Part shown: positions 8,289 to 18,300 of the stretch, piece after piece | Numbering within the stretch: the stretch's first letter is position 1 | Layout of the letters: every line of letters starts with the position of its first letter | NCBI GenBank assembly: GCA_007694035.1 | Contig: RECM01000278.1 | Span: 1 to 43,596 of the forward strand | Length of the DNA: 43,596 nucleotides | Direction of reading: 5' to 3' | Source of the DNA: Balneolaceae bacterium | Lineage (GTDB): Bacteria; Bacteroidota; Rhodothermia; Balneolales; Cyclonatronaceae | Program-made: the position numbers and the translations under genes | The notes under the pieces: generated by a model | What the model was told of the DNA's origin: nothing | Databases searched by the model: none | Seen by the model: the letters and a program-made list of their open reading frames with translations, nothing else

Positions 8289-10610
8289 TCAGTTCTGCCG
8301 GCCGGAATCCGGGTGTGATTGAACGTTTGTGATGGTCAGGTTGAAATCACTGGCAAGCCCGCCCACAGAAAGGGTAAAGGATCCCGGCTCCAGTAGCGGC
8401 CTGCCCTTTTGGTCCGGGTAGGCCAGGTGCTCCCTGCTGCCTATGGTAAACGATACCGTTTGCGACTCACCGGGGGCCAGGTCTGTTTTTTCAAAGTGCC
8501 TGAGCTCTGTTACGGGCCGGCTGATGTACCCGACATGATTGCTGATGAACCACAGCACGCTTTCCATGCCCGGCCGGTCGCCGGTATTGGTTACCGTTAC
8601 AGTGGCCGTAATGGACCCGCCTTCATCCAGGTCATCCGAACTCAGTTCAAGATCCGAGTAGCTGAAGCTGGTGTATGAAAGCCCGTAACCGAAGGGATAC
8701 AGCGACGTGGTAAGGTTTCCCTGAACAATCATATTGGCCTCATCGGCATTAAAGAAATAGACATCGCTGTATTTGTGGTTGTAAGGCACATGATGTCCGG
8801 TATGCTGCGGGTATGAAAACGGTAATTTACCGCTGGGATTTACCCTGCCGCTCATCAGGTTTGCAATGGCTTCGGCTCCTTCGAAACCGGGCAGACCGGC
8901 AAATAGTATGGCATCAACCTGTTCCACAACACGCGTTATAAGGCGGGGCCTTCCCTGTACCAGCACAAGTACCACAGGGGTTGTGCTCCCCGACACCCTG
9001 CTTATATCATCAAGTTGTACGGCGGGCAGCGTCAGATCCGTTATGTTGCCCACATATTCAGTATAGGGTTCCTCGCCGCCGGCATATACGATCAGGTCGG
9101 CACGGTCCAGCCGGTTACTGAAAGCCGGCCACTCCTGTCCGGCACTCCCCGGGATGTTCTGAACCAGCTCAACGGTTGCCCCGGGGTACTCTTTCTTGAG
9201 GGCGGTGTAAACGGTCAGCATATCATCCGGATAGCGCTCTTCCTCGCCGCCCTGCCAGGCTATCGTCCAGCCGCCGCCCAGGTTCCGTTTGTTGTTTGCT
9301 GTGGGCCCCATTACCAGTATGTGAGCGGGACTTGCTGCCGGGAGTACAGCGTTCTCATTACGCAGCAGCACAATCGATTCCCGGGCTGCCTCCAGCGCTT
9401 TGGCTTTGTGCTCCGGCGACCCGATACGGTCGAACCGGTCGTTCCGGGGGTAGGGGTTCTCGAACAGGCCCAGTTCGAATTTCAGCCTCAGTATCCGTCG
9501 CACCGACTCATCAATCCGTTCTTCGCTGATCCTGCCTTCTTCCGCCAGTTCAAGCAGGGCTTTATTGAAAAACAGCGATCTTGGGGTCATGCTCATATCG
9601 ACTCCGGCCATAACTGTTCTGTACGTGGCTTCTTTATAATCTTTTGCGACCTTGTGGAAAGTGACCATCTTTCCGATATCGTCCCAGTCGGTAACAATCA
9701 CTCCTTCGAAGCCCATTTCATGCCTCAGAAGTTCGGTGAGCAGTTCATAGGATGCGTGAACAGGAATGCCGTTGATTTCCCCGCTGTTAACCATCACCGT
9801 TTTGGCACCAGCATCGATTGCCGCCTGAAACGGCGGACGGTGGAATTCATGTATAGCCTGCATCGATATCTGCGTGGGGGTACGGTCCCAGCCCGATTTG
9901 GGATCAGAATAGGCCAGAAAGTGCTTGGCGGTTGCCGCCACTTTATGGGGTGCTGTCAACTCGTTATTCTGATAACCGTCAACATAGGCGGCTCCCATCA
10001 CCGAAGCCAGGTGTGGGTCTTCGCCGAATGTTTCGTACAGTCGCGGCCAAAGGGGATTAACGCCCAGGTCAAGTACCGGTGCGAAATTCCAGTGATGCCC
10101 CAGATCGGCAGACTCGGTCGACGTAACACGTCCGGTATTATAGCTGTGCACCGCATTGAAAGTGGCTCCAAGGTTGATAGCGTGGGGAAAGATGGTGGCC
10201 CCGGAAAGGTAACTGGCCCCGTGAATATGGTCGATTCCATAGATCACCGGAATTCCCAGCCGGCATTCTTCCATGGCTATGCGTGCCAGCCGGTCGCTGA
10301 AGGTAAACCATTCAGATGCTGTAACGGCCTCGCCGTTCAGAAAAGACCCGATATGATGATTACGGATTAAATCCCGGGCTTTCTCCTCAACCAGAACAAC
10401 ATCCCGCTGTTGCCCGGTGGTATTGATCATTGTAATGTTGAGCTGGGTCATCTGCCCGATTTTTTCGTACAGCGTCATCCGGGAAAGCAGATCATCAACC
10501 CGTTCCTCAACCGGGGCTGAAGCGTTCCGGTACAGTTCGCCTTGCGCATGGGATATATCTGTAATGAATACAGCTATAACCAAGAGGGATAAAATACTGA
10601 TACTGTTCAT
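8289..10610 (-). CDS. Glycoside hydrolase family 3 beta-glucosidase, exported
   Basis: The 773-residue protein has a signal peptide (about 1-22), the GH3 N-terminal TIM barrel, the alpha/beta sandwich and a C-terminal fibronectin III-like domain. Conserved points are GIDHIHGASY (about 125-134), KH at 229-230, and the nucleophile D308 in GVIVTDWDD. The acid/base Glu is probably in the AGGEEPYTEYVGN segment. It would release glucose from the non-reducing end of beta-glucan oligosaccharides in the periplasm. Unlike the GH16 proteins it lacks the NPFNP C-terminal secretion domain, so it is more likely periplasmic than surface-bound. It sits between LacI regulator B and the transporter, same strand. 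Confidence 0.94.
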   Translation of the reverse strand: MNSISILSLLVIAVFITDISHAQGELYRNASAPVEERVDDLLSRMTLYEKIGQMTQLNITMINTTGQQRDVVLVEEKARDLIRNHHIGSFLNGEAVTASEWFTFSDRLARIAMEECRLGIPVIYGIDHIHGASYLSGATIFPHAINLGATFNAVHSYNTGRVTSTESADLGHHWNFAPVLDLGVNPLWPRLYETFGEDPHLASVMGAAYVDGYQNNELTAPHKVAATAKHFLAYSDPKSGWDRTPTQISMQAIHEFHRPPFQAAIDAGAKTVMVNSGEINGIPVHASYELLTELLRHEMGFEGVIVTDWDDIGKMVTFHKVAKDYKEATYRTVMAGVDMSMTPRSLFFNKALLELAEEGRISEERIDESVRRILRLKFELGLFENPYPRNDRFDRIGSPEHKAKALEAARESIVLLRNENAVLPAASPAHILVMGPTANNKRNLGGGWTIAWQGGEEERYPDDMLTVYTALKKEYPGATVELVQNIPGSAGQEWPAFSNRLDRADLIVYAGGEEPYTEYVGNITDLTLPAVQLDDISRVSGSTTPVVLVLVQGRPRLITRVVEQVDAILFAGLPGFEGAEAIANLMSGRVNPSGKLPFSYPQHTGHHVPYNHKYSDVYFFNADEANMIVQGNLTTSLYPFGYGLSYTSFSYSDLELSSDDLDEGGSITATVTVTNTGDRPGMESVLWFISNHVGYISRPVTELRHFEKTDLAPGESQTVSFTIGSREHLAYPDQKGRPLLEPGSFTLSVGGLASDFNLTITNVQSHPDSGRQN

Positions 10611-10629
10611 GATCGTAAATAAATGTAGT

Positions 10630-10701
10630 GCCTGATGAAGTGCCTGATGAAGTGTCTGATGAAGTGTCTGATGAAATGTCTGATGAAATGTCTGATGACG
10701 T
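10630..10701. repeat. 12-bp tandem repeat, six units
   Basis: Units in order: GCCTGATGAAGT twice, GTCTGATGAAGT once, GTCTGATGAAAT twice, GTCTGATGACGT once. Each step changes one base and keeps the previous changes. It lies in the leader of the GH3 gene, about 20-90 bp before its start. Confidence 0.92.
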
Positions 10702-10799
10702 GACTGTTATCAATGCCCGGTTCTGAATGGCAGCCGGCCATAACCATGATGGCTGCCAGCCTGTGGCAAGAACAAAGGGGCAATAGAATGTAAATAAAT

Positions 10800-10815
10800 T
10801 GCACAAATATTGCAT
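10800..10815. promoter_or_regulatory. Imperfect palindrome upstream of GH3, candidate LacI operator
   Basis: TGCACAAATATTGCA has TGCA ends and an AT-rich centre, as in the element before susC. It lies about 190 bp upstream of the GH3 start, beyond the 12-bp repeat array. Confidence 0.45.
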
Positions 10816-10886
10816 TCGCAAGTTATGCGAGCAGGGTTTAATTAGCAACCCGAACCACCGTCGTCGTCACCTCCCAAAATCTTGAA

Positions 10887-11885
10887 TTACGACGACTCTC
10901 TCACGGTAATATCAACAGGTATCAGGCTCTGTATCCCGATTTCGGGTTGATTGGCAACCTGCTGATTATTCAGTACCCGCAGAGTGGTTTGGGCGAGCCT
11001 GCGGAAGTCTGTTTTTACCGAAGTAAGTTTGGGATGGGAATGAACACACATGGGAAGATCGTCATAGCCGGCCAGCGCAACATGACCGGGAATCGATAAA
11101 CCGGCTTCTTTGGCACATTCCAGAAACCCATGGCACATCAGGTCGTTGGTCAGAAATACGCTTCTGGGTTTGTTTTCAAGGGCCATATATTCCCCGAAAG
11201 CCCTGCAACCGGCTTCGTAGGTAAAATCGCCCTCCGATTCAAATATAAGTTCAATTTCGCTGGATTGGGCAACGTAGTCTCTAAACCCGTTGTACCGGTA
11301 TCGGGCCTCCGCCTTGTAGCCGGGGCCTTTCACAATCCCTGCAGTTCTGTAACCCCGGTTATGAAAATGAACGGCAACGGTGTGGCCGGCGCTGTACCCG
11401 TCGAATGTTATGGTTGGAAGCACCGGATTTTCGATCAGCGCATTCGATACTACCGAAAAATCAGAAGGAATGAACTCCAGTAATTTTTCATAATCTTCTT
11501 TTGTGAATTCCGGTATGAAAAGTATCGCACCCCTGAAATGCTGATCATATAACATGTCGATGCACTCTCTGAACATCGTACGCGGCTCCGGCAGGCTGAT
11601 GAGAGAAACGTTGTAATCGGTACTCAGTGTGGCCTTAATGTAGCCGTAATAAAAAGAAGCGTAGAATTCACCTTCCTTGAAATTGGTTACCAGGGCAATA
11701 TTATTGTAGGGCCTGTTGTAGCTTGCAGCATGGATACGTTCCAGCGGGTATTTCAGCTTTTTTGCCGTTTCAAGAATTCTGTTAACGGTTTCTGAATTGT
11801 ATTTATCGGATCCCCTCAGAACCCGGGAGACGGTCGATAGTGAATACCCGGTTGATTCGGAAATATGACGGAGTGTAACTTTCAT
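10887..11885 (-). CDS. LacI-family transcriptional regulator B
   Basis: The 332-residue protein is a full-length paralog of the regulator at 5475-6473. The helix-turn-helix is TLRHISESTGYSLSTVSRVLRG (about 4-25); the effector domain contains FYASFYYGYIKA, VSNALIENPV, TITFDGYSAGHT and LAGYDDLPMCVHSHPKLTSVKTDF, each also present in slightly changed form in regulator A. The shared effector-pocket segments suggest that both sense related sugars. It lies upstream of the GH3 gene on the same strand, separated by about 276 bp with an operator-like site and a 12-bp array. Confidence 0.93.
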   Translation of the reverse strand: MKVTLRHISESTGYSLSTVSRVLRGSDKYNSETVNRILETAKKLKYPLERIHAASYNRPYNNIALVTNFKEGEFYASFYYGYIKATLSTDYNVSLISLPEPRTMFRECIDMLYDQHFRGAILFIPEFTKEDYEKLLEFIPSDFSVVSNALIENPVLPTITFDGYSAGHTVAVHFHNRGYRTAGIVKGPGYKAEARYRYNGFRDYVAQSSEIELIFESEGDFTYEAGCRAFGEYMALENKPRSVFLTNDLMCHGFLECAKEAGLSIPGHVALAGYDDLPMCVHSHPKLTSVKTDFRRLAQTTLRVLNNQQVANQPEIGIQSLIPVDITVRESS

Positions 11886-12115
11886 TCGATGTTTATGAGG
11901 TATGCTAAGGAATTGTAAAGCTTTGTCAAAACGTAACCTCAGAGTTATTCAGGGCGCCAGCCCGGCTTCGGTCAAGCTTCGTATGGGTGCAAAACGACGT
12001 TGTGATGTCGGAATAACCCGGCCCGGTTGAACCGGAGCGGATTTCTGCTGATGATATGGAATTATTTCATTTAAATGAACATGACTTGCTTCCTTAACAC
12101 ATTCCTGCAGCTTAC

Positions 12116-12140
12116 CTCATCAGCTCATCAGCTCATCAGC
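12116..12140. repeat. 8-bp tandem repeat overlapping a stop codon
   Basis: CTCATCAG units with an exact 8-bp period run into and include the TGA stop codon (12136-12138, minus strand) of the neighbouring membrane protein. A closely related 8-bp array lies at 27773-27810. Confidence 0.75.
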
Positions 12141-13347
12141 GTGCAACGGATGTTCCGGGTTCTGCCAGCAACGCGTACAGAATTATACATCCTCCTGCCA
12201 GTACTATGAGTCCGGTACCAAAAAGCAGCCATTGTACGGGCAGAAACAGGGGTATCTGCAAATACTGATACATGCCGAATACAAAAAGCAGCCCCACCAT
12301 GCCAATGATCCCCATTATCAGGATCCATGAACCGGTTCGGATGGTTTTATTCCACGGTAAGGTGAACGTTTGAGAAAGTATGAGCCAAAGTATGGCCGTA
12401 CTGGCAAAACCAAGCAGTAGCAGATGTACAAAACCGATTGCAAAAAGGTGGGTGCCTGTTAACCCGTCACCAATGCCGGGGATGGAGGCTATGGCATGAA
12501 AGAGTGATTTGAGCAGGAAACTGGCAAGCGCTGTGAATATAAATACTTTCGGGCATGCCGGAATGTGTCTGAAATATTTGTACAGCACTATTGCCAGCAG
12601 CAGCGTACCCGCCAGTACCATAGTGGCGCCGCCGATCCCCGCGAATATCCACAGGTCATTGCCGGTCAAATTCCGGATCAATGGTTCCATGGATGGAAAT
12701 ACCCCGATGAACAGCAGCCAGAAGGCTATACTGCCCGGGCGCTGATCCACATGGATCTGTGATTTTTCGAGCCAGGCGATCAGGAGCCCTGCAAGGGCAA
12801 ACGTTATCCAGCCATTGAACTGCAGGTGCAGATAGAAGGCTACCCATCCCTGAATCCAGTCGGGGCCCATCATGGTGCCGCCGGCCAGTGCCAGCGGACC
12901 GACAGATGAAAATACCATCCAGAATACCGCCGCATTCAGAAAATTTCTGACAAGAGGGTTAACAGCCATATTCTCATTGCTGAAATAGACAAAGGCAAAC
13001 CAGAGCGACAGAATAATGAACAGGGTTGAGAGCAGAATAGAATAGAAGGCGTAGCCCTGCAGGGCAAAGGCAATGGTCATGCCCGCAATCGCTGTGTGCA
13101 ACAGTACAAGATAGAGTGGGTGCCCCATCTTTTTCCGGCCGTTCTCATTCATGCCAAATTGGGAGATGAGCCCGGCCAGTGCCAGAAACAGCCAGCCCAG
13201 CATGGCCACGTGCGAATGTGAATGGATCAGGAATTTCGGATTGAACACCATCAGGGAGGGTTCAGCCCACTGCAGGCGGATATAGCATCCGCTCACCAGG
13301 GTTACGATCAGATAGAACAGCGATGGAATTAAATACTTTCGGGCCAA
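12136..13347 (-). CDS. His-rich polytopic membrane protein, heme-copper-oxidase-I-like; candidate NO-stress protein
   Basis: The 403-residue protein has about 12 hydrophobic helices. The second carries FLIHSHSHVAMLGWLF, with H42, H44 and H46 placed as possible heme/metal ligands; later helices carry FYLHLQFNGW, LFHAIAS and HLFAIGFVHLLLLGF. The pattern resembles subunit I of heme-copper oxidases/NO reductases or NnrS-like proteins, but I cannot assign it firmly. The context is odd: it interrupts the glucan locus. Its leader carries the same AAGA-N8-TCTT motif (13434-13449) as ric, two Rrf2 genes and the nos cytochrome gene, so nitrosative-stress control is likely. A function in NO handling is inference. 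Confidence 0.7.
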   Translation of the reverse strand: MARKYLIPSLFYLIVTLVSGCYIRLQWAEPSLMVFNPKFLIHSHSHVAMLGWLFLALAGLISQFGMNENGRKKMGHPLYLVLLHTAIAGMTIAFALQGYAFYSILLSTLFIILSLWFAFVYFSNENMAVNPLVRNFLNAAVFWMVFSSVGPLALAGGTMMGPDWIQGWVAFYLHLQFNGWITFALAGLLIAWLEKSQIHVDQRPGSIAFWLLFIGVFPSMEPLIRNLTGNDLWIFAGIGGATMVLAGTLLLAIVLYKYFRHIPACPKVFIFTALASFLLKSLFHAIASIPGIGDGLTGTHLFAIGFVHLLLLGFASTAILWLILSQTFTLPWNKTIRTGSWILIMGIIGMVGLLFVFGMYQYLQIPLFLPVQWLLFGTGLIVLAGGCIILYALLAEPGTSVAR

Positions 13348-13433
13348 GGATTTCAGGCAAACATGAAGTTTTTGGATGGATTACTGTGCGTTAAGCTGCT
13401 GTAAAGGCACAGGCTGCGTTAAAGGGAAAATTA

Positions 13434-13449
13434 AAGACTAATTTATCTT
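13434..13449. promoter_or_regulatory. AAGA-N8-TCTT motif, candidate Rrf2/NsrR-type site
   Basis: AAGACTAATTTATCTT followed by AATTT lies 87 bp upstream of the membrane protein. It matches the sites at 36939, 37405, 37965 and 38861. The inverted AAGA/TCTT ends fit a dimeric regulator. Confidence 0.6.
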
Positions 13450-13635
13450 AATTTAGCGGTTTGCCCGGTATCCGGCAAGAGGGGGCACCAGCAAAATGGC
13501 GGGTGTGAATAAATTGATCCGGCAAGTGGTGTGTCTGCAACATGGCGGTCTTAAATAAAAAGAATTGCATAAGTTCTGCCTGTAAATGGCTGGTGGAAAT
13601 ATCTCGATTGCGCCATGCCTGTGTCAAAAATAAAA

Positions 13636-13664
13636 AAGGCTGCCGGTAAAAAACCGGCAGCCTT
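13636..13664 (-). terminator. Strong intrinsic terminator after the 305-residue secreted protein
   Basis: A 12-bp perfect stem (AAGGCTGCCGGT / ACCGGCAGCCTT) with an A-rich loop; on the minus strand it is followed by TTTTTTA. It lies about 35 bp beyond the stop codon at 13698. Confidence 0.9.
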
Positions 13665-13697
13665 CATCTTAAAACTGCTGAAAAAAATTGCGGAAGG

Positions 13698-14615
13698 CTA
13701 TTTAATCAGGGTAAGTTTTCTGGTTTCTACACGATCGCCGGCATGCAGGCGGTAGATGTAGGTTCCGCTCGACAGGCCCGAAGCGTCAAAATTTACACGG
13801 TGCCAGCCGGCAGCCAGTTCTTCGTTGGCGAGAACAGCCATTCTTTGGCCGAGCATATTGTACACTTCCAGCGTGGTGAAAGATGCATCTGCCAAACCGA
13901 ATTCAATGGTTGTAGTGGGGTTGAACGGGTTCGGATAGTTTTGTTTCAGCTGCAGTTCCTGCGGAATCTCGGAGCTGATCAGGTCGATGCTGGTGGTTCC
14001 GTCTTCAAATACGAGATTATCGAGATACCAGGTATAGCGGTCGCCACCGGAACCGGAGCCACCCTGAATATCCATGATTATAACGACACGATCCCAGGGG
14101 GCATCAGGATCAACATCGAGTTCACTCAGGTTCCATTCCAGTTCGAGCCATTCGCCGGAAGCGGTAACATTGGCAAATAAATCGCCGGTGTTTACATCGG
14201 GGAATTGCTTCAGCTCAAGCTTCAGAAGGGCAGTTACATTAGCGATGTTTGACCAGACTTTCATTTTGAATACGGTTTCGTCGGTAACCGTAATTACTTC
14301 ATCGGTATGATAGAAGAAACCGGCCCAGGGATCTCCTCCTGCTTTAATGTACTGGAGTACAAAGTCGGATTCATTTAAACCACTTTTATCCGGATTGGCT
14401 ATTCTCTCCAGGGCTGAACCGGAGAAGGGGAAAAGGGTGTAGTCTTCCCAGTCAATGTCCTCATTGTCAAAATTGAGGCTCAGGGGAAGAAGCTGCAATA
14501 CGGCCGGGTCACCATCGCCAGGTGCTTCGATAACCTGGGCATTTATTCCTGCGGCCAGAAATAGCGGTATTAGCATACCGAGCAACAGGCTTTTTACTGT
14601 AACATTCATATTCAT
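13698..14615 (-). CDS. Secreted protein with GH16-associated beta-sandwich module and T9SS C-terminal domain
   Basis: The 305-residue protein has a signal peptide (about 1-26), one beta-sandwich module (about 45-205) and a C-terminal secretion domain starting at QNYPNPFNPTTTIEFGL. The module resembles the two accessory modules of the GH16 at 20244-22376: all share a LPLxF(D/E)x opening, a GG(D/A)xWxGxxF-type motif, (T)xxMKVWS, an ASGEWxxxxW core and a WYxDDL/WYLDNL end. No catalytic residues are evident. Next to susC but divergent from it, it is a good candidate for a surface glycan-binding protein or a small beta-glucan-binding module protein. Binding is inferred, not shown. Confidence 0.72.
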   Translation of the reverse strand: MNMNVTVKSLLLGMLIPLFLAAGINAQVIEAPGDGDPAVLQLLPLSLNFDNEDIDWEDYTLFPFSGSALERIANPDKSGLNESDFVLQYIKAGGDPWAGFFYHTDEVITVTDETVFKMKVWSNIANVTALLKLELKQFPDVNTGDLFANVTASGEWLELEWNLSELDVDPDAPWDRVVIIMDIQGGSGSGGDRYTWYLDNLVFEDGTTSIDLISSEIPQELQLKQNYPNPFNPTTTIEFGLADASFTTLEVYNMLGQRMAVLANEELAAGWHRVNFDASGLSSGTYIYRLHAGDRVETRKLTLIK

Positions 14616-14722
14616 AATATCCTCACTAAATTTATTAATTGTTCAATTAGTAGTTGCGCATCTCACTTTTTATGATCTTTTGTTTGCATGATCATGTTAA
14701 ATTAACGGAATATTATCAATTG

Positions 14723-14748
14723 TTGCAAATATTTCGTATTAATTGCAA
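14723..14748. promoter_or_regulatory. Paired TTGCAA half-sites upstream of the glycan-binding protein
   Basis: Two TTGCAA sequences with starts 20 bp apart, the first continuing as TTGCAAATATTT, the same core as in the GH16 leader at 26474. They lie about 110 bp upstream of the start codon at 14615. Confidence 0.4.
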
Positions 14749-15210
14749 GTGACCATGCAAAAAAATGCAAAGATTAGGGTAACCATTAAATTGATAAGAG
14801 GTTGTGGGTTCAGTATCGTCGTTAATAAAGAGTATTATGCTGTTGTATCAGTTACTGCGGGAACTGGACGTTATTTCCCGTGTCTGCAGACACTCCGGAA
14901 TTTATATCTGAAAAAAAAGTGAAGGGCTCCCGGAGGAAGGGGAATCGGTTCTTATGCATGTTTTCTCTGATATTCGGTTGTGTGACAATGCCTTCAATTA
15001 TTTTATTATGCATGAATAAATAACAAAATCAATAATATAGGTGTTTTTACATCCTGGATATCAGGGGCGATTGTGAAATCGGAAACACGCTTTTTACGCA
15101 GTAGTGTTTTCTTTTTTTGGTATTGCGAAAGCCGGGAAAAAGCAGTTCAGTCCGGTTCATGGCTGAAATCCCGGCTTCAGCCGATATAAATGAATAAGAT
15201 GAAAATTTCG

Positions 15211-15226
15211 TTGCAAAATATTGCAC
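15211..15226. promoter_or_regulatory. Palindrome upstream of susC, candidate LacI operator
   Basis: TTGCAAAATATTGCAC is a near-perfect inverted repeat (TGCAAAATATTGCA, 12 of 14 symmetric), about 90 bp before the chosen susC start. Confidence 0.5.
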
Positions 15227-15313
15227 TAAATTTAAATGTTTTGTATTGTATTTATGGCCGGTTGCTCTGGAAGGGCTTTTCGGTCTAATGTGTACATCAA
15301 AATCCAGCATGGC

Positions 15314-18300
15314 ATGAAAAATTATAAATCGCTACTACTACTGATCGCATTGTTTCTATTAGTTTCGGTTTCGGCCCAAAGTCAGGTCGTAAACGGAACT
15401 GTAGCCGACGCTCAAACCGGTGAACCCCTGATAGGCGTTAATATTATACTTCAGGGTACTACATCCGGCACGACCACCGATGTCGACGGCCGGTACTCCA
15501 TCACGTTACCAAATCTCGATGGAAGGCTTGTCTTTAGTTATGTGGGTTATGTTTCCAGAATTGTTGAAGTCGCCGGACGAAGTGAAATCAACCTGAATAT
15601 GGAGCCCGACATATTGATGGGCGAAGAATTTGTGGTTGTGGGCTACGGCCTGCAGCAGAAAAGCCTCGTAACAGGTTCCATTTCACGAATCGGAGCCGCT
15701 CAAATTGAACAATCGGCCTCCCTTCGCGTTGAGCAGGCCCTGCAGGGAAGAACAGCCGGTGTTATGGTTATGCAGAATTCCGGGCAGCCAGGTTCCGGAG
15801 CTACAGTAAGGATTCGCGGTATCGGTACCACCGGTAACGCCGATCCGCTCTATATTGTAGACGGGATGCCGGTTGGAGGTATAGATTACCTCAGCCCGAG
15901 TGATATTGCCTCAATAGAGGTACTTAAAGATGCCTCAGCAACCGCTATTTACGGGGCACGGGGTGCCAACGGGGTGGTCATGATCACCACAGCCCAGGGC
16001 CGGCCCGGCCCCATCCAGGTTTCCTACCACGGCTATCTGGGTGTTCAGAGCCCATGGAAAAAAACGGACCTGCTTGATGCGCCGAACTACATGAGGATAA
16101 TGAACGAAAGCTATGCCAACGATAACCGCCCCATACCGTTTCCCGACATTGATGCAAGAATTGCTCAAATCGGAAAAGGCACCGACTGGCAGGATGAGGT
16201 ATTCTTCTACAATGCACCGGTCGCCGATCACAGCCTGAGACTATCCGGCGGCTCGGAAACGTCAACATACATGCTCTCCATGTCGTACCGGCAGCAGGAT
16301 GGTATCGTGGCGGAAGGCAAGTCGAATTACGAGCGATTAACTGTACGTATGAATTCCGATCACAACCGCGGAAGGCTCACCTATGGCAGCCGTTTCAATT
16401 ACACCAACAAAACCACAAGGGGCATTAATCCGAATGAGGAATTTGGTGGTATTATGGCCCGTGTATCCAATATCGACCCGGTTACGCCGGTCAGGGATGC
16501 TGATGGCAACTTCGCTCAATCGCCCTATGCATCGCAGGAGGTGGTAAACCCGGTAGCCGCTATCGACATCATCAACGCCGAATGGAATGAAGATAAATTT
16601 GTGGGGGGTGTTTACGGCAATTTCAACATTCTCGACAATCTGAGCATCCGTTCAACACTTGACCTTGAACTTACGTACGGCAATAACCGCTCGTTTAACC
16701 CCAGGTACGACCTTGGAGGTAATGTTACAAATTCAACCACATCCGCCTTCCAGCAACAAAACAAATGGGTAACCTGGCAGACCAGCCATGTGCTCAGGTA
16801 TCAGCAGGCGTATCAGAACCACAATTTCACTGTTCTGGGTGGATTTGAACTGCTCTCACACAGACATGAATTTCTTGGTGGTACAGCGTTCAACCTGAGT
16901 ATGGAATCGTTTGATAACGCCTGGTTGTCGGTGGGTACGGACGAAGTAAACCAGACCAACTTTGGTGGGCTCGGGCTCGAGTCGATCGCATCGTTCTTTT
17001 CCCGTGTTAACTACGATTATAACAACAGGTACATGCTGGAAGGCGTGCTGCGGTATGACGGATCGTCCAAATTCGGCCCCGACAATCGCTGGGGTATTTT
17101 CCCCGCGTTTTCAGTTGGGTGGATTATTTCTGATGAAGAATTCATGAGTGATCAAAACGTGTTCAGTTTCCTCAAATTGAGGGGCGGCTGGGGCCAGAAC
17201 GGAAGTGACAATATCGGACAGTTCAGCTTTACACCGCTCATAACGACCCATGCCGGTTATGGGTTCGGAATGACACCTGTAGTTGTTACAGGCGCATACC
17301 CCGGGCAGATTGCCAACCCGGGCCTGAAATGGGAAACATCAGAACAGTTCAGTGTGGGCCTTGAGACCGCCTACAGGAATGACCAGATTTATCTGAACCT
17401 CGATTATTACATTAAAGATACCCAGGGCCTGCTGTTGGCAGCACCGATCCCGGCTTTCATCGGTAATGCACCACCGGTAATTAATGGCGGGAATGTCAGG
17501 AATACAGGTGTGGAAATTGAATCCGGTTTCCGTCATGTAACCGGCGACTGGCAGATGAATTTCAGCCTTACAGGTACCTACAACAAAAATGAGATGACGG
17601 CCATCAATAATGAAGAAGGACGTCTGTTCGGTGCAGGTGTATCTACATCGATGAACAATGTAGGTATGGCCATGGTCGGGCATCCTATCGCGTTCTTCTG
17701 GGGATACAGAACTGCCGGCATCTTTCAGAATACAGAGCAGGTTCAGAACCACAGATCATCCGATGGCACAGTGATTCAACCCAATGCCAGACCTGGCGAT
17801 ATGATTTTTGTGGATGTGAATGACGATGGTCAGATCACCGCCGAAGACCGTGTACAGATCGGTAATCCATATCCCGATTTCACCGCCGGTTTCAATATGG
17901 ACCTCAACTGGAGAAACTGGGATTTAAACATGTTCTGGTACGGTTCGTTCGGAAACGACATTTTCACAGGCGGCACGCGTCGCCACGATCTGAACATGCC
18001 GAACTGGAAAGCAGATGTTCTGAACCGCTGGACAGAAGACAATCCTTCTACCACGCACCCACGGGTTACCATCAATGATCCCAATGGTAACTTCACCCGT
18101 CCATCAGATTTCTTTGTGGAAGACGGGTCGTATGTAAGGCTGCGCAACATCAGCCTGGGCTACACCCTGCCAACGCGGATCGTACAGCGGGCGGGAGCAG
18201 CCAGAATGCGTATCTATGGCAGTGCCCAGAACCTGTTTACGTTTACCGGTTATTCCGGCCACGATCCGGAAATCGGATCGGGTTGGGCGCTTGATGTTGG

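Larger units (their letters stand above)
14616..15313. promoter_or_regulatory. Divergent control region between the glycan-binding protein and susC
   Basis: Almost 700 bp without a gene. Near the left unit, TTGCAA half-sites lie at 14723-14728 and 14743-14748 (20-bp spacing), followed by two ATGCAAA sequences near 14755-14770. Near susC, a TGCAA/TTGCA palindrome lies at 15211-15226. The middle is AT-rich and without recognised structure. The arrangement fits a shared LacI-controlled divergent promoter. Confidence 0.5.

Noticed and set aside
9015-10370. 451-codon plus-strand open frame opposite the GH3 gene
   Set aside because: It is antisense to a gene with full GH3 motifs; the translation is Cys/His/Arg-rich with no family pattern.
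10607-10848. Small minus-strand frame with repeated RHFI residues upstream of GH3
   Set aside because: The repeated peptide is just the 12-bp tandem repeat read in frame; there is no independent support.
15236-15313. Longer N-terminus for SusC from 15236
   Set aside because: It adds 26 residues before a typical signal peptide; the ATG at 15314 gives a normal SusC start.
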